NCBI GenBank assembly: GCA_900314375.1
Contig: OMVC01000200.1
Coordinates: 1 to 24,499 of the forward strand
Reading direction: 5' to 3'
Source: an uncultured bacterium
GTDB taxonomy: Bacteria; Cyanobacteriota; Vampirovibrionia; Gastranaerophilales; Gastranaerophilaceae
DNA: 24,499 nt
The notes below the pieces were generated by a model. That model had not been told where the DNA came from. It worked only from the letters and a program-made list of their open reading frames with translations, and did no database searches. Within the stretch, counting starts at the first letter, position 1. The number at the start of each line of letters is the position of its first letter. Made by a program: the position numbers and the translations under genes. Of this stretch, positions 1 to 7,575 are shown one piece after another.

Positions 1-1669
1 GAATTATATTTGTACGAACAAATATAGCATTGTTTATTTTCCCTCTGTAATCTTTTGTATAATTTCCTGAAAATATGTTTTTAGACTTATCAGCAACGAA
101 ATCTACACTACCACGGGTTACCACTGCTCCCCCAAATGCCAAATTATTTTCAGAATCAGTTTTGGCATAATTATTTATGAAGCTACCATGTATTTCTCCC
201 ATTTTTGGAATATCTGATGTGCCGACTGATATAAGATTTGCAATGGCACCGCCTTGCGCGTAAGAATTTTTTGAATACGCATAATTATTGATAAAATTCC
301 CTGTAATTTTATTTATGCCTTTTTTTGCGCCATTCATAATGGCGCCGCCTTGAGCACGACCATTAAGGGCATATGTGTAATTACTTCTAAAAATACCTGT
401 TATTTCTTCTATTTGGCTATTGTTAGTATTATTTGCAACAGCTCCACCCCCAGCATAATCTTGATGGGAATAGCTATAATTGCCTATGAAATTCCCCTTT
501 ATTTTTTTTATAGTGCTATTATTTGTATTAAATATAGCACCTCCGACATTCTTGCCAGATGCTTCCGTATGGTTGTTTATAAAGTTTCCATCAACTAAAT
601 CAAGAGTTCCACGAAGGTAAAGCGCTCCACCATAGGCAGTTGTTCCTTCTGCGTAATTGTTTGTAAAATTACCTTTAATTGAAGATATTTTGCCTTGATT
701 GTATATCGCGCCACCATCAGCAGTTGGTCCTTTGGCAACATTATTGTTGAAATTACCTATAAGTGTATTTATTGTTGCTTGGTAGTTTGCTATTGCGCCA
801 CCATACGCGCTACTATTTGAAGTTACTGTATTATTTGCAAAATCAGCATGAATTTCATTTATAGTGCCATTTACATTGTATATAGCCCCGCCCACCGCTT
901 GAGCTCCTGAACTTTGAGCATAATTATCGTTAAAATTCCCATTGATATCACTTATTTTACCGACGTTAAATATAGCCCCGCCCAGCGCATGAGCTCCTGA
1001 ACTTTGTGAATAATTGCCTGTAAAGTTTCCAACTATATTACCAATTATTCCTTCTTCATTATCTATAGCTCCTCCGTTTGCATAATAGCCAATGGAAGAA
1101 TTTTCAATGAATTCTACATTAGTAATTTCTTTTATATAATCGTTTGGATTCCATAGGCAAAGCGCGCCGCCGTTTGAACCCGAATTATTAGTCCCTGTGT
1201 GTAATGCGCTATTACCTTTAAATATCCCTCCTTCTATTTTATGTATTCTTATTCTGCCCTCAAATGCTCCGAAAATACCTCCGTTAATGTTTTCAACAGT
1301 GCTGTGGGCAACATTATTTATAAAATCTACATTTGTTAATGTTATATCCGAGCCGCTGCCACCCGGTTTGGAAAAAACACCTTCAGAACGATTACCCGCA
1401 TTTTTAAATACAATATTATTAAGTTCAATATTTCCGCTTCTATTTATTGCATAATTGCCATTCATGTCTATGGTAGATTTGTTGCCGTTTTCATCAACAA
1501 CGCCATTTATTGTTAATTTGCCTGAACCCATATTACCAAAAGTACCTGTTGCAGTGTATACATCGGTTGCAGAGTCAAAATTGTATTCTCTGTCTCCGTT
1601 TTGTCTGACAACCGTCGCTAAATCCGCAGCGGCACCTGTGATTTGTCCTTCTTCAAGGCTAAAGGAGAA
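1..1669 (-). CDS. Pmp-like beta-helix surface protein, repeat region (partial, frame-disrupted from its N-terminus)
   Basis: Read on the minus strand, an open frame runs from 1669 to the left window edge without a stop, about 556 codons. It encodes an Asn/Gly-rich repeat protein. I count 12 GGA(I/L/V) tetrapeptides, and nearly every unit also carries FxxN (for example FTNNYA, FINNYA, FIGNYS), with a period of about 30-35 residues. GGA(I/L/V) plus FxxN is the signature of chlamydial polymorphic membrane protein repeats, which fold as a parallel beta-helix passenger. I infer an exported adhesin or autotransporter-like protein. No membrane barrel is visible because the C-terminus lies outside the window. 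The frame begins inside the end of the upstream signal-peptide ORF (1618-1872), offset by -1, and its first ATG is only at 1531, so the two are very likely one gene broken by a frameshift. The function call is by repeat type only. Confidence 0.72.
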
Positions 1670-1872
1670 TTATCGTCAACATTTACCCCTTGCGCATTGG
1701 CTTGTGCTCCGAAAAATGTTAACCCTGCTAATGCTGCAACGGAAAGGGCTTTTGTAAAGCTTTTACCCTCACCCGAATTTCTAACACTCGTTCCTTGTGT
1801 TGAAATTCTACCCTCTCCCAATGGTAGAGGAAAATGTGATTTTTTATTATTCAACTTAATACGTTGTTTCAT
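1618..1872 (-). CDS. N-terminal signal-peptide fragment of the Pmp-like surface protein
   Basis: This 84-residue ORF starts at ATG 1872 behind a good ribosome site (GAGGTG, 7 nt upstream). Residues about 37-60 form a Sec signal peptide: a basic KSFTK stretch, the hydrophobic core ALSVAALAGLTFFG, and an AxA-type site at AQANAQ. The ORF ends at 1618, just as the -1 frame that encodes the Pmp repeats opens. Downstream, the -1 frame reads LEEGQITGAAADLATVV, a smooth continuation into the repeat protein. A natural join would be near 1655-1660 (SPLA then LEEG), needing one extra base. This could be a real one-base deletion, a reversible frame switch or a sequencing/assembly error. Residues about 13-36 (PLPLGEG to NSGEG) look like an in-frame interspersed repeat inserted before the signal peptide. 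Confidence 0.6.
   Translation of the reverse strand: MKQRIKLNNKKSHFPLPLGEGRISTQGTSVRNSGEGKSFTKALSVAALAGLTFFGAQANAQGVNVDDNSPLALKKDKSQVPLRI
1764..1833. repeat. Probable interspersed GC-rich repeat inside the signal-peptide coding region
   Basis: The segment has CCCTCACCC and then CCCTCTCCCAATGGTAGAGG, a near-perfect hairpin (CCTCTCCC against GGTAGAGG, one mismatch). It is richer in C than its AT-rich surroundings. Its translation, PLPLGEG to NSGEG, is the kind of peptide that CCCTCTCCC-type intergenic repeats give when they fall inside an ORF in many genomes. Only one such copy is visible here; a related hairpin with CCCTTCTC arms lies at 20101-20123. Calling it a mobile repeat is inference. 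Confidence 0.4.
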
Positions 1873-1963
1873 AATTCAGCACCTCGTGTTTTGAACTAGC
1901 CTTCTTATTTTATAAGTCGGCAAGTTCCGCGTAAATCTTTAGGGTTTTAGAAAATTATTTACA

Positions 1964-2014
1964 ATTATAAACATAGTATATCCTATAGATATATTATAAC
2001 AATGTTTTTATAAA
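1964..2014. promoter_or_regulatory. Divergent promoter region for the surface-protein gene and serS, with near-mirror symmetry
   Basis: On the minus strand a TATAAT box (1964-1969) preceded by TATGTT could serve the surface-protein gene with a leader of about 90 nt. On the plus strand a TATAAA box (2009-2014) preceded by ATGTTT could serve serS. The two halves are roughly inverted copies: TTATAAACAT at 1965-1974 faces ATGTTTTTATAA at 2002-2013. A smaller perfect inverted repeat, TATATC-CTATA-GATATA, sits in the middle at 1977-1993. No convincing -35 boxes were found. The rest of 1873-2104 shows no gene. Confidence 0.4.
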
Positions 2015-2104
2015 TAAGCAACCCTTTACACAAGATTAGCAAAAGACTTGATTAAAAGAGTTTTTGAACTATCATTAATAATGAACAAACGAAAGAGGGT
2101 AAAA

Positions 2105-3370
2105 ATGCTTGATATTAAACTTATTAGGGAAAATCCGGAAAAAATAAACGAACTTTTAAAAAGAAGAAATCCGGACTGGTCAATAGATGAAGTTATCCAA
2201 ATCGACGAAGAACGTCGTAAAATTCAAACTCAAGCCGACGAATTACGCGCAAAACGCAAGAATGAATCTCAAAAAATCGGTTTAATGAAAAAGAATGGTG
2301 AAAATACAGATGCAATTCAAGAAGAAGTTCGCGCATTAGGGGATGAAATAAAAGCATTGGAAGAAAAGCAAAACGAACTTGACACAAAACAAAGAAACGT
2401 TTTATTACATATCCCTAATATTCCGGATGAAACAACTCCTGTCGGAACATCAGAAGATGATAATATTGTCGTTTCAACGTGGGGAGAACCTACAAAATTT
2501 GATTTTGAACCCAAAGCTCACTGGGATTTATGCGAAGAAAAAGGGCTCGTTGATTTTGAACGCGGAGTAAAACTTTCGCAATCTCGTTTTACACTTTATA
2601 GAGGTAAAGGTGCAAGATTAGAACGCGCTATTATCAACTTTTTCCTTGATGAGCATACACAAAACGAAGGTTATGAAGAAATTCTTCCGCCATTTATGGC
2701 TAACGCTGCAACTATGACGGGCACCGGACAGCTTCCAAAATTTAAAGAAGATATGTATAAATGTGAAAATGAAGATTTGTATTTGATTCCAACAGCAGAA
2801 GTTCCGGTTACAAATATTTATGCAAACGAAATACTATCAGAAGACGATTTGCCTATGTATATGACTGCATACACTCCATGTTTCAGACGCGAAGCAGGAT
2901 CTGCAGGTAAAGATACACGCGGTTTGATAAGAGTTCACCAATTTAACAAAGTTGAAATGGTTAAATATACTACTCCTGAAACTTCACCTGAAGAACATGC
3001 AAAATTAACCGCAGACGGAGAAAGGATGCTGCAATTATTAGGACTGCCTTATAGAAAAGTTGCATTATGCACTGCTGATATCGGGTTTAGCGCAAATAAA
3101 TGCTGGGATCTGGAAGTATGGCTGCCTTCTTATAACACATACAAAGAAATCTCAAGTTGCTCAAATTACGGAGATTATCAAGCACGACGAGCTAATATTC
3201 GCTACAAAGAAAAAGCAACAGGTAAAACCAGATTTGTCCACACTATAAACGGTTCCGGACTTGCAGTTGGCAGAACATTTGCAGCTATTGTTGAAAACTT
3301 CCAACAAGCAGACGGCACAATTATAATACCTGAAGTATTAAGGAAATACACGGGATTTGATAAAATATAA
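2105..3370 (+). CDS. serS: Seryl-tRNA synthetase
   Basis: A 421-residue cytosolic class II aminoacyl-tRNA synthetase that charges tRNA-Ser (and tRNA-Sec where present) with serine for translation. The N-terminal ~110 residues form the long antiparallel coiled-coil arm that grips the tRNA long variable arm (Lys/Glu-rich, EERRKIQTQADELRAKR). The catalytic domain carries motif 2 (CFRREAGSAGKDTRGLIRVH) and motif 3 (GSGLAVGRTFAAIVEN), both intact. Length is normal for the family. The start is placed at ATG 2105 because MLDIKLIRENPE is the standard SerRS N-terminus and AAAGAGGG lies 5 nt upstream; an in-frame upstream start at 2048 would add 19 atypical residues. It stands alone, flanked by a divergent gene and a terminator. 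Confidence 0.97.
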   Translation: MLDIKLIRENPEKINELLKRRNPDWSIDEVIQIDEERRKIQTQADELRAKRKNESQKIGLMKKNGENTDAIQEEVRALGDEIKALEEKQNELDTKQRNVLLHIPNIPDETTPVGTSEDDNIVVSTWGEPTKFDFEPKAHWDLCEEKGLVDFERGVKLSQSRFTLYRGKGARLERAIINFFLDEHTQNEGYEEILPPFMANAATMTGTGQLPKFKEDMYKCENEDLYLIPTAEVPVTNIYANEILSEDDLPMYMTAYTPCFRREAGSAGKDTRGLIRVHQFNKVEMVKYTTPETSPEEHAKLTADGERMLQLLGLPYRKVALCTADIGFSANKCWDLEVWLPSYNTYKEISSCSNYGDYQARRANIRYKEKATGKTRFVHTINGSGLAVGRTFAAIVENFQQADGTIIIPEVLRKYTGFDKI

Positions 3371-3399
3371 AAAAAGCAAGCATTATGCTTGCTTTTTTT
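3371..3399. terminator. Rho-independent terminator, probably bidirectional, after serS
   Basis: A perfect hairpin GCAAGCA-TTA-TGCTTGC is flanked by an A-run on the left and a run of seven T on the right, starting directly after the serS stop. The A-run makes it work on the opposite strand as well, where it follows the stop of the convergent small gene at 3404. Confidence 0.9.
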
Positions 3400-3403
3400 A
3401 TAT

Positions 3404-3757
3404 TTATTTGCTAATGCTTTTAGCATTTTTTCTTTCAATATGTCTCATCTCAGCTTTTACATCAGATAAAAACTTGGCAGGAGAATGAAACAGTCTATCC
3501 CATAGTGACTCTTTTATCTGATATCCGTGTCCGTTATACTCGTCAATCGAAGCAACTAATCTTGGGACAAAGTCACTTGAAACATAAATATCGGCATTAA
3601 CCTTGCTATTATACATAGAAAACATAATATCTTCAATTAACCCCAATTTTTCAGGGTTGCCCGCACGTTTTACTATAAAATTGTATGCCTTACTTGACGG
3701 AAGCATTGCTCCAAAAGATAAATTTGAATTTAATTTTGTATTTGTAATATATTGCAT
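3404..3757 (-). CDS. Small FGA-motif protein of unknown function (paralog A)
   Basis: A 117-residue protein that I do not recognise. It starts at ATG 3757 behind AAAGGATGG. The N-terminus is polar and Asn-rich and ends in a SFGA motif at residues 15-18; there is no hydrophobic signal or membrane segment. A mixed alpha/beta middle is followed by a basic helical tail (FLSDVKAEMRHIERKN). The neighbouring protein at 3857-4210 has the same length, an FGA at the same position, and matching later stretches: INDISV against NADIYV, RLCAS against RLVAS, then IKES before an arginine/lysine-rich helix. The pair therefore looks like an old tandem duplication. It ends at the shared serS terminator. No function is assigned. 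Confidence 0.75.
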   Translation of the reverse strand: MQYITNTKLNSNLSFGAMLPSSKAYNFIVKRAGNPEKLGLIEDIMFSMYNSKVNADIYVSSDFVPRLVASIDEYNGHGYQIKESLWDRLFHSPAKFLSDVKAEMRHIERKNAKSISK

Positions 3758-3814
3758 AATTTATCCATCCTTTATTTCTTATTATTATAAAATATCATAA
3801 ACATTTTTTAGCAG

Positions 3815-3843
3815 CTCAAAATATAAAAAGTCACTTTATTGAG
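3815..3843 (-). terminator. Weak hairpin between the two FGA-motif genes
   Basis: On the minus strand, CTCAA and TTGAG arms enclose an inner AAAG-TGA-CTTT stem followed by T-rich sequence. It lies about 14 nt beyond the stop of the 3857-4210 gene and could partly terminate it. The stem is interrupted, so this is a weak call. Confidence 0.3.
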
Positions 3844-3856
3844 TATTTTTTTTTAA

Positions 3857-4210
3857 TTAATTGAAATTTCTGACAGTCGTTTCAAATTCATGTATGTCTT
3901 GAGCTAAACGCCTTATACTTCTGATGTATTTTAAAAGAAACCGATTAACCCGTTTACTTAAAGGACTTTCTTTTATATTATTGACGGTATTTGATTTACC
4001 GCTCAAAGATGCACAAAGCCTATCACCTTTACCGTCAAGTGTCACAGAAATATCATTTATTTTGTTTATACCATTAATATGAATACCTAATAATCTATAT
4101 TGTGCTTGTGTGAGTTTTCTGCTGTCTATGATTGCTTTGGCGCTGCTTGTAATGTTGATTGCCCCGAAATGCTGATTGTAATTGTTTTGAGTATTTAACG
4201 TTACTTTCAA
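3857..4210 (-). CDS. Small FGA-motif protein of unknown function (paralog B)
   Basis: A 117-residue protein, unrecognised, paralogous to the one at 3404-3757. The start codon is TTG at 4210, chosen because GGAGGA lies 4 nt upstream and it puts an Asn/Gln-rich N-terminus (KVTLNTQNNYNQHFGA) in place, with FGA at residues 15-17 as in its partner. Residues about 50-70 look like beta strands (INDISVTLDGKGDRLCASL), and the last 30 residues form a strongly basic helix (KRVNRFLLKYIRSIRRLAQD) that could bind nucleic acid or membrane. There is no signal peptide or transmembrane segment. The next gene to the right, the helicase, is divergent. No function is assigned. Confidence 0.75.
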   Translation of the reverse strand: MKVTLNTQNNYNQHFGAINITSSAKAIIDSRKLTQAQYRLLGIHINGINKINDISVTLDGKGDRLCASLSGKSNTVNNIKESPLSKRVNRFLLKYIRSIRRLAQDIHEFETTVRNFN

Positions 4211-4289
4211 TTTTTCCTCCGAATATACATTTTCTTTATTTATTTACATTATTTATACAAAATCCAAACATTTTATTTTTTGCGAACTA

Positions 4290-4298
4290 TGTTATAAT
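4290..4298 (+). promoter_or_regulatory. Extended -10 promoter for the helicase gene
   Basis: TGTTATAAT is an extended -10 element (TGn plus the TATAAT consensus), placing transcription start near 4305, with AAGGAA and the start codon following. There is no clear -35, as is common for extended -10 promoters. The surrounding TATGTTATAATAGTA is almost identical to the element at 7561-7569. Confidence 0.6.
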
Positions 4299-4323
4299 AG
4301 TATCAAAAAGGAATAGTTTAAAG

Positions 4324-6612
4324 ATGTATGAATTCCCTTTTGAATTAGATGATTTTCAAAAAGAGGCCTGCCAAATTATAGATAACGGGGAGAGCGTAGT
4401 TGTCTGTGCCCCTACAGGCGCAGGAAAAACTGTTATTGCGCAACATGCAATAAACAATGCTCTCAAAGAAAATGTTCGAATATTTTACACAACCCCATTG
4501 AAAGCTTTGTCAAACCAGAAATTCTACGATTTTTGCGAACAATACGGGCAAGATAATGTCGGCTTACTTACAGGCGACACTTCAATAAACCGTAATGCTC
4601 AAATTGTAATTATGACAACGGAAGTTTTCAGAAACATGCTATATGGGACAAATTTTGGTGCAGTAGCCGATAATTTAAAAGATGTTAGATATGTTGTATT
4701 AGATGAAGTTCACTATATGAATGATGAACAGCGCGGCACGGTTTGGGAAGAAAGTATTATTTATTGCCCGACAAATATTCAGATTATCGCGCTTTCTGCA
4801 ACGGTTGCAAACTGTCAGGAATTAACGGATTGGATAAATACGGTTCATTCCAAAACTAAACTTGTAAATACGGATTTTCGACCGGTTCCGTTAAGATTCT
4901 ACTATTTTGATTCGTCACAACCTTATAAATTATTACCGTTGTTAACTCCAAGCGGACAAGTAAACTCAAAAATAAGACCTGAAAAACCTCAATGGTCAAA
5001 AGGTCGCGATAAACGCAAAAAATCTTATGTCAAACAGGTAATATCAAATCTTGCATCACAAGATATGCTTCCTGCAATTTATTTTACATTTTCTCGCAAA
5101 AAATGCGACGAACAAATGGAAAAATGTTCAGGGCTTGAATTAAATACAAAAGCGGAACAACAAAAAATAAGAGAATTTATTGATGATTTTATAGCAGAAA
5201 ATCCACACTTATATGGCAATAAGAATATTGATTATTTAATACAAGGGGTAGCTTCGCATCACGCAGGGCTCTTACCTGCTTGGAAAAATTTGGTTGAAAA
5301 ATTATTTCAACAGGGGTTAATTAAAGTTGTATTTGCGACAGAAACACTTGCTGCCGGTATAAATATGCCTGCGCGTTCTACAGTTATAAGTGCAGTTAGC
5401 AAGCGTACTGATTCAGGACACAGAATGTTAACCGCAAACGAATTTTTACAAATGTCAGGCCGAGCAGGCCGCCGCGGAATGGATGAAGTCGGATACGTTA
5501 CGATTATAGGAACTTCATTCCAATCACCCGAAGAAGTTGCTCAACTTGTATTGAGCAATTCTAATCCGTTAGAAAGTAAATTTTCACCAAGTTATTCTAT
5601 GGTGCTAAATCTTCTTCAGAGATTTGATTTGGAAGAATCTAAAGAATTGATTTTAAAGAGTTTTGGGTATTATTCTTCTGATTACAGACTTATACCGATA
5701 CTTGAACAAATCAAACAATATGACAATGATATAGAACAAAGAGCTTTCAAATGCCCGTTTAAACTAACGGATGATGATGTCCAAAAATATGACAAAATAA
5801 GATTTATGTACGTCCAAAACAGACAAACATATAAAAAAATCTTAAGACAAGAAAAATCAAAACATAGAGCACTCTCTCCTGAAGTTATAGAATTCGGAGA
5901 ACGCAACAAAAAAGAACTTCAACAAATGCAAAAATATGCATGCGATAATTGTAAATTCTACAAAAAACATTCTAAAAATATTGAAGTTACCCAAAGATTA
6001 TTGTCAAAACGTAAAAAATTAGAAAAAGAAATTGAAAAACAGAAAGATATTTATTGGAATAAATTTTTAGCACACCGCGCCATACTCCAAAATTGGGGCT
6101 ATCTTGAAAACGATTATCCGACAGAACGCGGAAAAACAACTTCACAATTAAGAAGCGAAAATGAAATATATTTATCAGAAGTAATATTTTCGGGCTTATT
6201 GGATAATTTATCACCATCACAATTAGCCGGTGTAATTTGCGCAATCACAACAGAAGATATCAGAGCTGAAATTCCATATATTCCTTTCTCGGAACCTGTC
6301 AGAAAAACTCTGAACAAAATAAGAAATATTAAACGAAAAGTTGAAAAAGCCCAAAGCGATTATGATATAGATTCTCCAACATATATAAATCCTTACTTTA
6401 GTTCACTTATAGAATTATGGGTTGAAGGTGCAGATTGGGAAACCGTAAAAGGTTCTTTAGATATAGGTGAAGGCGATATTGTACGCGCATTTAAAAGAAC
6501 TGTTGATGTATTAAGACAGCTTACAATAATCGACAATATACCTGAAGCTCTTGTATTTACGGCAAGAGAAGCCATCGAAAAAATTATGCGTGAACCTGTT
6601 GATTTTGATTAA
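4324..6612 (+). CDS. Ski2-like DEVH-box RNA helicase with DSHCT C-terminal domain
   Basis: A 762-residue superfamily 2 helicase, expected to unwind or remodel RNA using ATP. Visible motifs in order: Walker A APTGAGKT (~28-35), motif II DEVH (~127-130), motif III SAT (~158), motif V TETLAAGINMPA (~340), motif VI QMSGRAGRRG (~377-386). Residues about 520-600 are a charged, Lys-rich insert with CDNCKFYKKH; the C-terminus (LSEVIFSGLLDNLSPSQLAG onward) matches the DSHCT domain of Ski2/Mtr4 helicases. Similar proteins are typical of cyanobacteria and relatives. The start at ATG 4324 follows AAGGAA and a clear promoter; the longer frame from 4159 would overlap the divergent small gene. The exact RNA substrate is unknown. 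Confidence 0.88.
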   Translation: MYEFPFELDDFQKEACQIIDNGESVVVCAPTGAGKTVIAQHAINNALKENVRIFYTTPLKALSNQKFYDFCEQYGQDNVGLLTGDTSINRNAQIVIMTTEVFRNMLYGTNFGAVADNLKDVRYVVLDEVHYMNDEQRGTVWEESIIYCPTNIQIIALSATVANCQELTDWINTVHSKTKLVNTDFRPVPLRFYYFDSSQPYKLLPLLTPSGQVNSKIRPEKPQWSKGRDKRKKSYVKQVISNLASQDMLPAIYFTFSRKKCDEQMEKCSGLELNTKAEQQKIREFIDDFIAENPHLYGNKNIDYLIQGVASHHAGLLPAWKNLVEKLFQQGLIKVVFATETLAAGINMPARSTVISAVSKRTDSGHRMLTANEFLQMSGRAGRRGMDEVGYVTIIGTSFQSPEEVAQLVLSNSNPLESKFSPSYSMVLNLLQRFDLEESKELILKSFGYYSSDYRLIPILEQIKQYDNDIEQRAFKCPFKLTDDDVQKYDKIRFMYVQNRQTYKKILRQEKSKHRALSPEVIEFGERNKKELQQMQKYACDNCKFYKKHSKNIEVTQRLLSKRKKLEKEIEKQKDIYWNKFLAHRAILQNWGYLENDYPTERGKTTSQLRSENEIYLSEVIFSGLLDNLSPSQLAGVICAITTEDIRAEIPYIPFSEPVRKTLNKIRNIKRKVEKAQSDYDIDSPTYINPYFSSLIELWVEGADWETVKGSLDIGEGDIVRAFKRTVDVLRQLTIIDNIPEALVFTAREAIEKIMREPVDFD

Positions 6613-6650
6613 ACATAGCAAAAATTTTTTTTATAAATTTTATATGTAAT

Positions 6651-7481
6651 ATGAATATATCAAAACCGACCATATCATTATTCCGCAGATACAAACCGCA
6701 AATTTTAGCGGCAGTATTGTCGTTTACCCCGATGAAGACAGGAAAAATTCAACAAATGACCTTTAACACTGATACATTTATCAGAGAGAAAATTGAGCTC
6801 GTAAACCTGACAAAAGACCTAAAAAAAATTAAAACAATTAATTTTCGTGGAGGAGTAACTGAAACTTTTGATGAAGCATCATTAGAAGTATTAAGAAAAC
6901 GAATTCTAAAGCCACAAGATGAAATTTCTTATTGCTTCCCGCTAAAAGGAGCAGACAGAATATACACAGAACCATTTGGAGAATTTTTAGCCCCAAGACC
7001 GGGAGGCAGGAACCATCTTGGGCTTGATATTTTTACAACTCCATACGCAAGAAAGCCTCAAAAACCTGTAACAATTATTGCTCCTGTTGACGGGGTAGTA
7101 ATTGCTAATAAATTTGCAAGACCAAACGATAATGTTATAGCTAATAAAATAGAAATCCTTGGCGTAGACGGCAGAAAATACATATTTGATCACATGGCAA
7201 GAGGGAATGAATACCCTGATTCTATTGCTAGACCAGAATTAGGCACATTTGTAACTATGGGAACACCTTTAGGCTACGTTGGCTCAACCGGAGAAACAAC
7301 CATGTATCATTTACATTTTAGCGTTCAAACTCAAGAACAATTAAAAAAACAATTACAAAGCGATATTTGGTTGGAAAGACAAAAGAAATCTCCATATTCG
7401 GAATTAAAAGGACAAGTAAATCCGAGAAATTGTGAAGAAGCCGGACCTATTGCGGACGAATTAAACAAAGTATTGAAATAG
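6651..7481 (+). CDS. M23-family (LytM-type) metallopeptidase
   Basis: A 276-residue protein whose C-terminal ~165 residues form a peptidase M23 domain, a zinc endopeptidase fold that cuts peptide cross-links in peptidoglycan. The zinc and catalytic residues are present: HLGLD (~122-126, His and Asp ligands), FDHMA (~182), and HLHF (~221-224). The first ~85 residues are not recognised; a short hydrophobic stretch (ILAAVLSF, ~18-25) after RRYK could be a weak export signal but has no clear cleavage site. No Shine-Dalgarno precedes ATG 6651 (the upstream bases are almost only A/T), and no better in-frame start was found. It lies 38 nt after the helicase on the same strand. The active site looks competent, so an enzyme is more likely than an EnvC-like activator. 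Confidence 0.85.
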   Translation: MNISKPTISLFRRYKPQILAAVLSFTPMKTGKIQQMTFNTDTFIREKIELVNLTKDLKKIKTINFRGGVTETFDEASLEVLRKRILKPQDEISYCFPLKGADRIYTEPFGEFLAPRPGGRNHLGLDIFTTPYARKPQKPVTIIAPVDGVVIANKFARPNDNVIANKIEILGVDGRKYIFDHMARGNEYPDSIARPELGTFVTMGTPLGYVGSTGETTMYHLHFSVQTQEQLKKQLQSDIWLERQKKSPYSELKGQVNPRNCEEAGPIADELNKVLK

Positions 7482-7500
7482 TGTAACTTTACCACTATTT
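7476..7500 (+). terminator. Hairpin at the end of the M23 gene
   Basis: AAATAGTG and CACTATTT form a perfect 8-bp stem around a 9-nt loop, overlapping the stop codon, followed by AGTTTTG. The T-run is short and the stem AT-rich, so termination is likely weak. Confidence 0.45.
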
Positions 7501-7539
7501 AGTTTTGTAAATTTATTACTATTAAAGGGTTGTAAGCAC

Positions 7540-7569
7540 TTGAAATGTCATGCTAAAATATGTTACAAT
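7540..7569 (+). promoter_or_regulatory. Promoter of the NAGPA-domain gene
   Basis: TTGAAA (7540-7545), an 18-bp spacer, then TACAAT (7564-7569) with an extended TGT in front. Transcription would start near 7576, giving a leader of about 105 nt before ATG 7681. Confidence 0.65.
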
Positions 7570-7575
7570 AGTAGT

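Noticed and set aside
1640..1669. Programmed -1 frameshifting to join signal peptide and repeat domain.
   Set aside because: No X-XXY-YYZ slippery heptamer in the correct phase and no obvious downstream pseudoknot; a deletion or sequence error is simpler.
1197..1894. Plus-strand open frames opposite the surface-protein gene.
   Set aside because: They lack ribosome sites and domains, and the minus strand carries a regular repeat protein through the same DNA, so they are shadows.
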